From the NCBI GenBank assembly GCA_964580725.1, contig CAZOLV010000012.1, positions 12,644 to 76,643 on the forward strand: a stretch of DNA of 64,000 bases, written 5' to 3'. Each line of letters opens with the position of its first letter. Positions within the stretch are counted from its first letter, which is position 1. Origin of the DNA: Amarolinea sp964580725 (GTDB lineage Bacteria; Chloroflexota; Anaerolineae; SSC4; Amarolineaceae). A program made the position numbers and the translations under genes. The notes under the pieces were generated by a model. It made no database searches. It had not been told where the DNA came from and saw nothing but the letters and a program-made list of their open reading frames with translations. Shown here piece by piece: positions 1 to 7,593 of the stretch.

Positions 1-128
1 TGCTGCCGCGCGATCTGGTCTGTACTCGCCCGCCGGGACGCTTCACCACCGTCGAATTCGACGACCCGTTGACCGAAATCGCCGCCACATGGTCGCTCTG
101 GCGTCACCTCGGCGCTCCGCCCGCGTAG
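1..128 (+). CDS. C-terminal fragment of an unidentified protein
   Basis: An open frame starting at base 3 runs to a TAG at 126-128 and encodes the last 41 residues of a protein whose start lies outside the window. The visible tail contains CTRPPGRFTTVEFDDP and ends HLGAPPA. No domain can be named from so short a piece. It ends 27 bp before the stop codon of the subtilase gene on the other strand, so the two genes are tail to tail. Confidence 0.5.
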   Translation, partial: LPRDLVCTRPPGRFTTVEFDDPLTEIAATWSLWRHLGAPPA

Positions 129-155
129 CGGCGGCTGGTAACTGCCCCGCCCGAT

Positions 156-2507
156 TCAGATGCGCACGATGAACTCGGCATGCGGCCCAAAGCGAATGTG
201 CGCGCCAGGCGTCAGCGGCGTGGGGGTGTGTGGAGCCAGGCGCTGTCCTTCGACGAAAGTGCCGTTGCTGCTATCCAGGTCGCTGATGGTCAGCCGGCGC
301 CCATCCCAAACGATGCGCGCATGGTGCCTGCTGACCTGACTGTCGTCAGCCAGCACGACGAAGTTGTCCGGGTTGCGCCCAACTGGATTGTCTCCCAGAT
401 GCAGCGCCAGCCGCAGGCCGGCGGCGTTCACCAGGTAGATGCGAGCGACTTCGGCTGCGGGCGGCGCCGGCGCACGAGGGCGCGCCGCGGCGGGTGGGCG
501 ACGCAGCAGCACGACGAGCAGCACGATGCCGCCGATCAGCCCGACAAAACTGAGACAAACCGCTGCGCCAAGCGCCACGATCAAGGCGCGCGAGGTCTGG
601 CGGGGACGCGGCGCCGGCGGTGCAATAGGCGCAGCCGCCAACGGCGTGACGGTGGCGCGCACGAGTGCCGTGGGCGGCGGAACGGTTGTGGCCGGGATGG
701 CCGTTGCGCCGCTGGCGCCGGGCGGAGCAGGCAGCGCCAGGCGACCATATCCGGTGGCGGCATCGGCGCCGGCCGGCTGCAGATCGAGCGCATGACTGGT
801 CAAATAGCTGCGCACTTCGTCTGGAGAGAAATTGGGGAAGGCGCTGAGCACGAGCGCCGCGGCGCCGGCCACATGCGGCGCGGCCGCCGATGTGCCGGGG
901 AAGTCGTCCGGCGCATAGCTCTGCGTCGAGACGCGATCGGGGGCCGCCAGTTCGGGCTTGAGCCGCTCGTCGTTGGTGGGGCCTTGCGAGCTGAACCCTT
1001 CCAATTCGTCGGTATCCCAACGCACAGCGCCGACGCTCAAGGCGCTGATAGCATCGGCGGGTGTGCTGAGACTGTAGGGCGCCGAAGGAAACTCGATCAC
1101 GCCGTTGAGCGCAAAGAGATCGAAGGTGACCGGCCGTGTGGCGCCATCGGCCTTGATGAGGATGAAGTAGGAGTCCTGGGCAAGTGACCTGAGCCGAAAC
1201 CCTTCGACAGGCATGTCGCCGGGCTGCCCGCCCTGCGAGTCTTGCGAGGAGGCCATGATGTCGCCTTTCGAGTCCACCAGGAAGAGGTCGAAGTCCTGAT
1301 CAACCTGCTGCCAATCGCTCCAGTTGAGGATGATCGTGACGCCGCCCTGTTGCGGGGGACGATAGGCCATGGCCGATGTGCCGTCGGGGAACTCGTGCAG
1401 ACCGTCGTTGTCGCTGTCTCGAAAGATGCCCCGATAGTGTTCTTCGGCTTCGTTGCCGCTGGCGTTGACCCACAGCACGCCGCGGGCGGTGACGTCATCC
1501 ACGGTCCTGGCTTGCCGGCCGCTGCCGTCCATGGGGCCAACGGAGGAGCCGGCCGAATGGGAAATGATGTCCACATCCTGAGAGAGCAGCCAGTCGGTGG
1601 CCAGGCCCAGGCCGGCCTCCGTGCCGGCGTAGTAGGCCAGGAACAGTTCGGCGCCAGGCGCCAGGGCGTGAACGATCTCGGCGCAGGCGGCGCCGTGCAC
1701 TTCGCCCGACGCATCAGGCTCTTCGTCCGGCACAAACGACCGTGCGGTCACTTGCGCCGGCAGCTCTTTTCCCAGGAGCGCCTTGTAGCCGTCGAACCCC
1801 AGGTCGAGGATGCCGATCTTGACGCCCTGACCGTCGAAGCCGGCGCGCTGCCAGGCGGCGGCGCCCGTTTTCTCCACCGCTTCGCTGAGCGCGGCCGCGC
1901 CGAATGTGCGCAGGTTCTCCAGTGCGTCGTCGTGATCGGTTTGCGCAGGCAGGGGCAGGCGCAGCTTGACGATGTGATCGAGCTGCGTCAGATGTTCGAA
2001 CATCTTGCCGGCGTTGTCCTGCTGTGCGAACTGTTCGATGAGCGACAGGGGCACGGCGATGTCAATCAAGTCTTCGAAAGCGCCCTCGATGCGAATGCCC
2101 ATACGCTGCAGTTCAGCGACCACGCCCGGCGTATTGGCCGGCGCATCAATGACAAGGGTGATGTGCACCTGGTCATGCTCGTCGAGCAGGGCGCGTTCTT
2201 CGGCCAGGGCGCGCGCCGCGGTGATGCCCCCGGTCTGATAGGCCAGGACGAATTCTTTGTAGACGGAACCGAGCGCGTCGTCTCGCAGCAGATGGCCAAT
2301 CTGGGGATACTGCGCCGCCAGGTCTTCCAGCGACGCGACCGGCGTCAACAGCGCCGCGCTCGGCGTGCCAAGCCCCGGTTTGACCAGCCCGACGGCCTGC
2401 GGCCGCGTCATCGCCACCAGTCCAGCTCCCGCCCCAATCAAGATCAGCGCGCTGATGACGATGATGGATATCAGGAATTTGTGCTTATTGGTGGACAACA
2501 GACTCAT
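156..2507 (-). CDS. Membrane-anchored S8 subtilase with C-terminal FHA domain
   Basis: Predicted 783-residue serine protease. The start at 2507 is chosen because AGGTG lies 7 nt upstream and the product opens with a hydrophobic segment (about residues 10-33); a longer frame to 2570 lacks this. The subtilisin domain (about 225-610) shows Asp235 in GILDLGFDG, His271 in EVHGAAC, the oxyanion Asn352 in NASGNEA and Ser540 in GTSAAAPHVAG, so the triad is complete. A Pro/Thr/Ala-rich linker, a second membrane segment and a C-terminal FHA domain (RNPDNF, SRHHARI, SSNGTFVEG) follow. FHA domains bind phosphothreonine. The two membrane segments would put the protease outside and the FHA domain in the cytosol. 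The Ser/Thr kinase gene lies upstream on the same strand, a plausible source of the phospho-signal (inference). Confidence 0.9.
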   Translation of the reverse strand: MSLLSTNKHKFLISIIVISALILIGAGAGLVAMTRPQAVGLVKPGLGTPSAALLTPVASLEDLAAQYPQIGHLLRDDALGSVYKEFVLAYQTGGITAARALAEERALLDEHDQVHITLVIDAPANTPGVVAELQRMGIRIEGAFEDLIDIAVPLSLIEQFAQQDNAGKMFEHLTQLDHIVKLRLPLPAQTDHDDALENLRTFGAAALSEAVEKTGAAAWQRAGFDGQGVKIGILDLGFDGYKALLGKELPAQVTARSFVPDEEPDASGEVHGAACAEIVHALAPGAELFLAYYAGTEAGLGLATDWLLSQDVDIISHSAGSSVGPMDGSGRQARTVDDVTARGVLWVNASGNEAEEHYRGIFRDSDNDGLHEFPDGTSAMAYRPPQQGGVTIILNWSDWQQVDQDFDLFLVDSKGDIMASSQDSQGGQPGDMPVEGFRLRSLAQDSYFILIKADGATRPVTFDLFALNGVIEFPSAPYSLSTPADAISALSVGAVRWDTDELEGFSSQGPTNDERLKPELAAPDRVSTQSYAPDDFPGTSAAAPHVAGAAALVLSAFPNFSPDEVRSYLTSHALDLQPAGADAATGYGRLALPAPPGASGATAIPATTVPPPTALVRATVTPLAAAPIAPPAPRPRQTSRALIVALGAAVCLSFVGLIGGIVLLVVLLRRPPAAARPRAPAPPAAEVARIYLVNAAGLRLALHLGDNPVGRNPDNFVVLADDSQVSRHHARIVWDGRRLTISDLDSSNGTFVEGQRLAPHTPTPLTPGAHIRFGPHAEFIVRI

Positions 2508-2538
2508 TGAGAAACACCTGATTTCAGAAAGCAAACGA

Positions 2539-2907
2539 TTACGCACCCGACGACAGTGACCGGTCTGCAAGCCGCCACAGATCGCTCACCAGGAACCTCT
2601 GAAAATCACCGTTTTGTTCTCGGAGTCGTTCGTTGGCGATCATTTCGGGCCGGGGATCAACGTAGTACACACCGACGGGAACGTCTCTACCAAGCAGCCT
2701 GGTCAAGATGTGTTTGTCCAGGAACACTTTGTCAATACGGTCCTTGCTGGTGGTCTTGACCGAGCCGACGATCTCTGTAGGATGAATAAACCTGGTTTCA
2801 GCCGTGATAATCGCCTGGCGTCTTGAGAAAACCATGTACAACTCGTAGGTCATCTTGTAACCGGGATGTTCAGGAACCGGAATGTCACCTGATTTGCCGT
2901 TGCTCAC
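2539..2907 (-). CDS. Small protein resembling part of a type II restriction endonuclease (remnant?)
   Basis: 122 residues from a GTG start with AGGAG 6 nt upstream, so it looks translated. The segment HPTEIVGSVKTTSKDRIDK followed by a VFLDK helix and GVYYVDPRPEM resembles blocks of a type II restriction endonuclease family as I remember it. The protein is much shorter than such enzymes, and the joint LLGRDVPV-GVYYVDP looks like an internal deletion. No methyltransferase lies nearby. It sits between the Ser/Thr kinase and the subtilase-FHA gene, 31 bp from the latter's start. The family assignment is from memory of motifs and is uncertain; the product may be inactive. Confidence 0.45.
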   Translation of the reverse strand: MSNGKSGDIPVPEHPGYKMTYELYMVFSRRQAIITAETRFIHPTEIVGSVKTTSKDRIDKVFLDKHILTRLLGRDVPVGVYYVDPRPEMIANERLREQNGDFQRFLVSDLWRLADRSLSSGA

Positions 2908-2961
2908 AAGACACTCCTGCGTGAGTCACAGCGGACGACGGGGGGGCCTGCCAGACGCCGA

Positions 2962-4656
2962 TCATGTGTGAATCCAGAATGGTTTGGCTTCCTGTCCCGT
3001 GCGCACGTAGGGATCGAGTTGGACGACGGCGACGGTCCAGTAGACGTCAATCCAGGAGTCGGTTGGTATTTCGTTGACGCCAGGGGTGGCGCGGATCGAG
3101 CCGATGGTCAGGCTGTAGATGTGATTGGGGTTATTGACATAAGGAACGGGCGGTGCGACGCCAGGGTGATCGGGGTTGTCTGACTTCCACATGCGCAGTT
3201 CGAAGCCTTCGTTGCTGGTCAACGCACGCCCGGTCCACTTCCACTGGAAGGTCTCCGAGTCACGCGGCCAGAGGGTGTAGCCGTCCACAGGCGACAGCAG
3301 AATGGGCGTGGTTGCGACATTGGAGGGACGCGGCGTGGGGCGTCTGGTGGGTGGGGCCGGAACCGGCGTCTCCGTGGGTGTCGCCGTGGGCGCCCTGGTG
3401 GGTGTGGCCGGCGGTTTGGTCGGCGTCGCCGGCGGTTTGGTCGGCGTCGCCGGCGCTTCGGTCGGCGTCGCGATGATTTCTTGAATCAGTGTCGTGGCCG
3501 TCGGCAGGTTGGTGGTTTGACCCTGGCCGACCGGGGCGTTGGCGGCAGCCAGGGTTGGGCTGTCAGCCGTGGCATCGGTTGGCCTCGGCGCCAGGGTGAC
3601 AGTCGGCCGGCCGGCGACCGGGGTACCGCCGTCGCGGTTGCGCCCGCCCGTGGCCAGGCCCAGCGCCAGCACGAGCAGGACGACGATGGCCGCGCCGCCC
3701 AGGGCAAACCAGCCCCACATCGGAAAGCCGCCAGCGGGACGGGGTTGGCTGGCGGGACGCGGCGTCGAGACGCGGCCGCCCGCCGTGCGCGGCTTGCTGT
3801 CTGGCCGGCGCTCGATGACCGTGGGCGGGGCCAGGTTGGCGTTGGCGGTGCGCAGGGCGCCTTCCAGGTCCGCCTGGAGCGCGCGCACAGTGGTAGGACG
3901 GCGGCTGGGCTGCGTCTCCAAGCCGTGGAGCAGGGCCGCTTCCAGCGCAGGGCTGATGGCGCCGTTGAGCGAGCGCGGCGGCTTGAGCACAGTGTTGGCA
4001 ATGGCGCGCTGCACGCTGTCCGGCGGCGTTTCGCCGGTGAAGAGGGCGTAGAGCGTGGCTGTCAGGGCGTAGATGTCGGAGCGCTGATCGGTGTGAGCGG
4101 CGCCGTACTGTTCGGGCGGCGAAAAGCCGGGAGTGATGCCCAGGGCGCCGGTGGCGGTGCGCTGCTGCTGTGACCCAACTTTGGTCAGGCCAAAGTCAAC
4201 CAGCACGGCGCGGCCATCGGGCGTCACGCGGATGTTTTGCGGCTTGATGTCACGGTGGATGATGGGGGGATTTTGGCTGTGCATGTAGTGCAGCGCGTCG
4301 CAGATTTGACCAAACCAGCCCATCACCTCGTTGGGCAGCAGGCGGCCGCGCGCCTGCAGTTCCTCGGCCAGGTTCTTCCCCTCGATGAAGTCCATGACCA
4401 GGTACTGGACGCCCTGCGCCGTGATGAAGTGGTCAATGACGCGCGGCAGGTTGTGATGATGCAAACGGGCCAGCACCCTGGCCTCTTGCGCAAACTGCGT
4501 CTGGGCGTCGGTTGTGGTCAGGGTGTTTTCTTTGAGCGCCACCCACTGCTCCAGGCGCAAGTCCCAGGCCCGGTAGACGGCGCCCATTCCACCCTGACCC
4601 AACAGGCGGTCCAGGCGATAACGACCTTCGAGAATGGATCCAGGATTCAGAGGCAT
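2962..4656 (-). CDS. Transmembrane Ser/Thr protein kinase (PknB type)
   Basis: 564 residues from ATG 4656, preceded by GGAGAG. The kinase domain fills about residues 11-270: glycine loop GQGGMGAVY, Lys42 in VALKE, catalytic Asp136 in HRDIKPQN, Asp154 in VDFGLTK and a PPEQYG activation segment. All key residues are present, so it should be active. A Pro-rich juxtamembrane stretch, one membrane helix (about 314-336) and a stalk with repeated ATPTKPP units lead to a roughly 115-residue extracytoplasmic domain (ILLSPVDGYTLWPRDSETF, ending KPFWIHT) that resembles a fibronectin-type or carbohydrate-binding sandwich. This is a sensor-kinase layout. Downstream on the same strand is a subtilase with an FHA domain, a natural reader of its phosphothreonine output (inference). 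Confidence 0.92.
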   Translation of the reverse strand: MPLNPGSILEGRYRLDRLLGQGGMGAVYRAWDLRLEQWVALKENTLTTTDAQTQFAQEARVLARLHHHNLPRVIDHFITAQGVQYLVMDFIEGKNLAEELQARGRLLPNEVMGWFGQICDALHYMHSQNPPIIHRDIKPQNIRVTPDGRAVLVDFGLTKVGSQQQRTATGALGITPGFSPPEQYGAAHTDQRSDIYALTATLYALFTGETPPDSVQRAIANTVLKPPRSLNGAISPALEAALLHGLETQPSRRPTTVRALQADLEGALRTANANLAPPTVIERRPDSKPRTAGGRVSTPRPASQPRPAGGFPMWGWFALGGAAIVVLLVLALGLATGGRNRDGGTPVAGRPTVTLAPRPTDATADSPTLAAANAPVGQGQTTNLPTATTLIQEIIATPTEAPATPTKPPATPTKPPATPTRAPTATPTETPVPAPPTRRPTPRPSNVATTPILLSPVDGYTLWPRDSETFQWKWTGRALTSNEGFELRMWKSDNPDHPGVAPPVPYVNNPNHIYSLTIGSIRATPGVNEIPTDSWIDVYWTVAVVQLDPYVRTGQEAKPFWIHT

Positions 4657-4736
4657 CTTTCTCTCTCCAATCATGCGGAGCAATACGGTCATGCCAGTTC
4701 GTTGGGACACACGGCATGACGTTGCACGACAGTCGA

Positions 4737-4742
4737 ATTATA
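4737..4742 (-). promoter_or_regulatory. Possible -10 element upstream of the kinase gene
   Basis: A perfect TATAAT on the minus strand lies about 80 bp upstream of the kinase start. No good -35 hexamer is seen 16-18 bp further upstream, so this is only a candidate. Confidence 0.35.
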
Positions 4743-4772
4743 CTGCAAGATCGAGAAAGATGCACACTGGCG

Positions 4773-5078
4773 CTAAAAAATGCCCAGTTCCTCCCGCGCC
4801 TCTTCACTCATCATGTTCGGATTCCAAAATGGCGTCCACACCAGGTCAATGTTGACATCTTCCAGCTCTGGGAACGCCTGGTGTACCGATCTTTGCGCAT
4901 CGCCCAGAATCATCGGCCCAACCGGGCAGCCAGGGCTGGTCAGGGTCATGGTGATGGTGGCGGCGTTGTCTTCGACGGCAATGCCATAGACCAGGCCCAG
5001 GTCAACCACGTTCAGCATCAGTTCCGGGTCGCGCACGTTGGCCCGGATCACTTCTCGAATCTCGTCAGGTGTTGGCAT
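4773..5078 (-). CDS. sufT: Metal-sulfur cluster assembly factor (SufT/MIP18/DUF59 family)
   Basis: 101 residues beginning MPTPDEIREVIRANV at 5078, with an AGAGG about 11 nt upstream. The family core is clear: an N-terminal helix, DPELMLNVVDLGLVYGIAV, then ITMTLTSPGCPVGPMI with the single conserved Cys, and VWTPFWNPNMMSEEAR near the end. SufT proteins help mature Fe-S proteins and are often the last gene of suf operons. Here it is the last gene of the SUF run, 31 bp after the Rieske gene. The longer upstream frame would run into that gene and lacks homologous residues. Confidence 0.88.
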   Translation of the reverse strand: MPTPDEIREVIRANVRDPELMLNVVDLGLVYGIAVEDNAATITMTLTSPGCPVGPMILGDAQRSVHQAFPELEDVNIDLVWTPFWNPNMMSEEAREELGIF

Positions 5079-5109
5079 CTTCTCGTTTTCCTCTCTGTTC
5101 TTACGTTCA

Positions 5110-5421
5110 TCACGACGCTGCAACCAGCACATGGTCGGCTTCGACGGTCACTTCGTAGGTGTTGGTTGGCTCGAAGGCGGGCATACGTGTGGCGGCGCCG
5201 GTGCGCACATCGAAGCGGGCGCCGTGCCGCGGACATTCGACCTCATGACCGATCAAGCTGCCGCTGGCCAGGTCGCCGCCGTCATGGGTACAGACATCTT
5301 CCAGGGCATAGAACTTGCCGCCGACATTGAAAACCGCCACGGTCACGCCGTCAATTTCTACCAGTTTTCGGCCACCCACCGGAATATCGGCCTGGGCGGC
5401 CACCTTCACGAATTTCGCCAT
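5110..5421 (-). CDS. Rieske-type [2Fe-2S] ferredoxin
   Basis: 103 residues from ATG 5421, with AGGAAG just upstream. Both Rieske ligand boxes are intact: CTHDGGDL and CPRHGARFD, giving the two Cys and two His that bind a 2Fe-2S cluster. The length matches small soluble dioxygenase-type ferredoxins (NirD/BphF-like). It lies inside the SUF operon between sufU2 and sufT. A role as electron donor to cluster assembly, or as a client protein, is inference. Confidence 0.9.
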   Translation of the reverse strand: MAKFVKVAAQADIPVGGRKLVEIDGVTVAVFNVGGKFYALEDVCTHDGGDLASGSLIGHEVECPRHGARFDVRTGAATRMPAFEPTNTYEVTVEADHVLVAAS

Positions 5422-5438
5422 GCTTCCTCGCCGTCCTT

Positions 5439-5819
5439 CTAATCGTCGCTGTCGTCCAGACCCCAAACGCCGGCCTTCATCACTTTGAGCGGCAGCAGCG
5501 CACACTTCAGGCGCACCGGCCCAATTTCGATGCCCAACAGATCGAGCACATCGTCTTTCGTCCAGCCTTTGAGATCGTCCAGCGACGCGCCGATGATTTC
5601 GTCCATCAGCATCGAGGCCGAGGCCTGGCTGATGGCGCAGCCCTTGCCGCGGAAGGCCGCATCCACCACGCGCCCGTCGGCGATCTTCAGGTCAATCGTG
5701 ATCTCGTCGCCGCAGAACGGATTGGTGTCGTGATAGGTGGCGGAGGGGTCGTCCAGTTCGCCATAGTGATGCGGATGGCGATAGTGTTCCAGAATCTCGC
5801 CGCGATACAGTGCGTCCAT
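5439..5819 (-). CDS. sufU: SufU/IscU-like Fe-S scaffold or sulfur acceptor (copy 2)
   Basis: 126 residues. The family ligands are visible: Cys36 and Asp38 in NPFCGDE, Cys61 in GKGCAISQAS and Cys106 in RLKCALLPL. SufU accepts sulfur from SufS and, with SufBCD, supports cluster assembly. The start at 5819 has a GGGGAAG upstream, and the gene lies 17 bp after sufS. It ends with an acidic DDSDD tail. A second, divergent copy lies on the other side of sufS. Confidence 0.93.
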   Translation of the reverse strand: MDALYRGEILEHYRHPHHYGELDDPSATYHDTNPFCGDEITIDLKIADGRVVDAAFRGKGCAISQASASMLMDEIIGASLDDLKGWTKDDVLDLLGIEIGPVRLKCALLPLKVMKAGVWGLDDSDD

Positions 5820-5836
5820 CTCGTTCTTCCCCCTGG

Positions 5837-7072
5837 CTATGCGAGCGCAAACATGTCGCGCGCTTTGTCGAGCGCAGCCGTCAGCAGGTCCACTTCGGCG
5901 CGCGTGTTGTACAGATAGAAGCTGGCGCGCGCGCTGGCGGGCAGTCCGTACCGTTCGTGCAGCGGCTGTGCGCAGTGATGACCGGCGCGAATGGCGATGC
6001 CTTCGCCGTCCAGGATGGCCGCCAGATCATGCGGATGAATGTCGCCCAGGGTGAAGGCGACCGCGCCGCCGCGCTGATCGGCGCCAGGGCCGAGGATGCG
6101 CACACCTTCCACCTGCTGCAACTGCGCCAGCGCATAGCCCACAATCTGGTGCTCGTGGGCGCGGACGGCGTCCATGCCCAGCCCGCTCAGAAAGTCGATC
6201 GCCGCCCCAAGCCCGATCGCTTCGGCGATGGCCGGGGTGCCCGCTTCGAACTTCCAGGGCAGGGTGTTCCAGCGCGAGGCGTCCATGTGCACTTCGCGGA
6301 TCATATCGCCCCCGCCCAGGAATGGCGGCATCGCTTCCAGCAGCTCGCGCCGCCCGTACAGCACGCCGATGCCGGTCGGCCCGCACATCTTGTGCCCGGA
6401 GAAGGCCAGGAAATCGGCGCCCAACTCCTGCACATCCACCGGCAGATGGGGCACGCTCTGCGCCCCGTCCACCAGCGTCAGCGCGCCAGCGGCGTGGGCG
6501 GCGCGCACTAAGTCGGCCACGGGGTTGATGGTGCCCAGGACGTTGGACATCGCCGTGAAGGCGAAGAGGCGCGTGCGCGGCGTCAACAAAGCGGGCAGCA
6601 GATCGAGCCGCAGCAAGCCTTCGTCATCCACCGGCACGTAGCGCAGCGTGGCGCCGGTGCGCTGGCAGGCCAACTGCCAGGGCACGATGTTGGAGTGATG
6701 TTCCATCTCCGTGATGAGCACTTCATCACCCGGCTTGAGATTGGCGTTGCCCCAACTGTAGGCCACCAGGTTGATCGCCTCGGTGGCGTTGCGCGTCCAG
6801 ATGATTTCCTTGCTGCTGGCCGCCCCGATGAAGCGTGCCGTTTTGGCGCGACTCGCCTCGAAAGCCGCCGTCGCCTCTTCGCTCAACGTGTGCACGCCGC
6901 GGTGCACGTTGGCGTTGCTCTGCTCATAGTAGGCCGCCAGCCGCTCGATGACGGCCTGCGGCTTTTGCGAACTGGCCGTGCTGTCGAGATAGACCAGCGG
7001 CTTGCCATGCACCCGGCGCGCCAGAATGGGAAACTGGGCGCGCACCGCTTCGACATCGAACGCATCGTTCAT
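5837..7072 (-). CDS. sufS: Cysteine desulfurase SufS
   Basis: 411 residues, the usual length for class II cysteine desulfurases. It removes sulfur from L-cysteine using PLP. Lys228 in FSGHKMCGPTGIG is the Schiff-base lysine; Cys367 in RAGHHCAQPL is the persulfide cysteine. The TEMEHHSNIVPW and DGAQSVPH motifs are also present. The ATG at 7070-7072 overlaps the stop of the upstream sufU1 (ATGA), suggesting translational coupling. Flanked by a sufU copy on each side. Confidence 0.97.
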   Translation of the reverse strand: MNDAFDVEAVRAQFPILARRVHGKPLVYLDSTASSQKPQAVIERLAAYYEQSNANVHRGVHTLSEEATAAFEASRAKTARFIGAASSKEIIWTRNATEAINLVAYSWGNANLKPGDEVLITEMEHHSNIVPWQLACQRTGATLRYVPVDDEGLLRLDLLPALLTPRTRLFAFTAMSNVLGTINPVADLVRAAHAAGALTLVDGAQSVPHLPVDVQELGADFLAFSGHKMCGPTGIGVLYGRRELLEAMPPFLGGGDMIREVHMDASRWNTLPWKFEAGTPAIAEAIGLGAAIDFLSGLGMDAVRAHEHQIVGYALAQLQQVEGVRILGPGADQRGGAVAFTLGDIHPHDLAAILDGEGIAIRAGHHCAQPLHERYGLPASARASFYLYNTRAEVDLLTAALDKARDMFALA

Positions 7073-7524
7073 TGATTCGCTCCTTGCGGCGGGGGAGTGT
7101 CGTGGGGTGTTGCCTGCCCCTGACGTTCCCCCGCTCTTGTGACCGCCATTTGTAACGCTGTCAGGCCGAGGGTGGCGCAGCGCACGCGCGTTGCCGTCAG
7201 ATCACGGCCCACCATGTCCAGGATCGCATCTGCCGTCAGACTGCGCACCACAGCGAGCGGTTGGCCGGCGCACATGGCCATCGTCAGTTCCATCGTCATC
7301 GAAGCGGCGGCCTGGCTGATTGTGCAGCCCGCCCCTTCGAAGCGCACGGCGCTGATGCGGCCATCCTCGTCGTGCTTCAGATAGACGGTCGCCGTATCTC
7401 CGCAGCCCGGATTGTAGGCCTCGCCCACCGCACTGGCATCATCCAGGCGCCCAAAGCAGCGCGGCGACTGATAATGATCCAAAATCAGATCGATCTGCGC
7501 CTGCCGGTCCAGTCCACTGGTCAT
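7069..7524 (-). CDS. sufU: SufU/IscU-like Fe-S scaffold or sulfur acceptor (copy 1)
   Basis: 151 residues from ATG 7524, with AGGAGG 9 nt upstream. Conserved ligands are Cys41 and Asp43 in NPGCGDTA, Cys67 in GAGCTISQAA and Cys116 in RVRCATLGL. The C-terminus is extended by a Gln/Pro-rich tail. It differs clearly from the other SufU copy, so this is not a recent duplication. Its stop overlaps the sufS start. Confidence 0.92.
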   Translation of the reverse strand: MTSGLDRQAQIDLILDHYQSPRCFGRLDDASAVGEAYNPGCGDTATVYLKHDEDGRISAVRFEGAGCTISQAAASMTMELTMAMCAGQPLAVVRSLTADAILDMVGRDLTATRVRCATLGLTALQMAVTRAGERQGQATPHDTPPPQGANQ

Positions 7525-7556
7525 GGTTGCATGCCTCCTGGCGCCCGCACTCACCA

Positions 7557-7591
7557 CCCGAAATCGGGGGGCGACCCCGAAATCGGGGGGG
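7557..7591. repeat. Two copies of the dispersed CCCGAAATCGGG palindrome
   Basis: Two tandem units of CCCGAAATCGGGGGGCGA lie in the 69-bp space between sufD and sufU1. Each has the inverted core CCCGA-A-TCGGG. The same core recurs at 21001, 24757, 29051 and 38467. Confidence 0.75.
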
Positions 7592-7593
7592 CG

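Noticed and set aside
1242..2510. Plus-strand open frame opposite the subtilase-FHA gene
   Set aside because: It lies opposite a complete subtilase with all catalytic motifs and has no family features.
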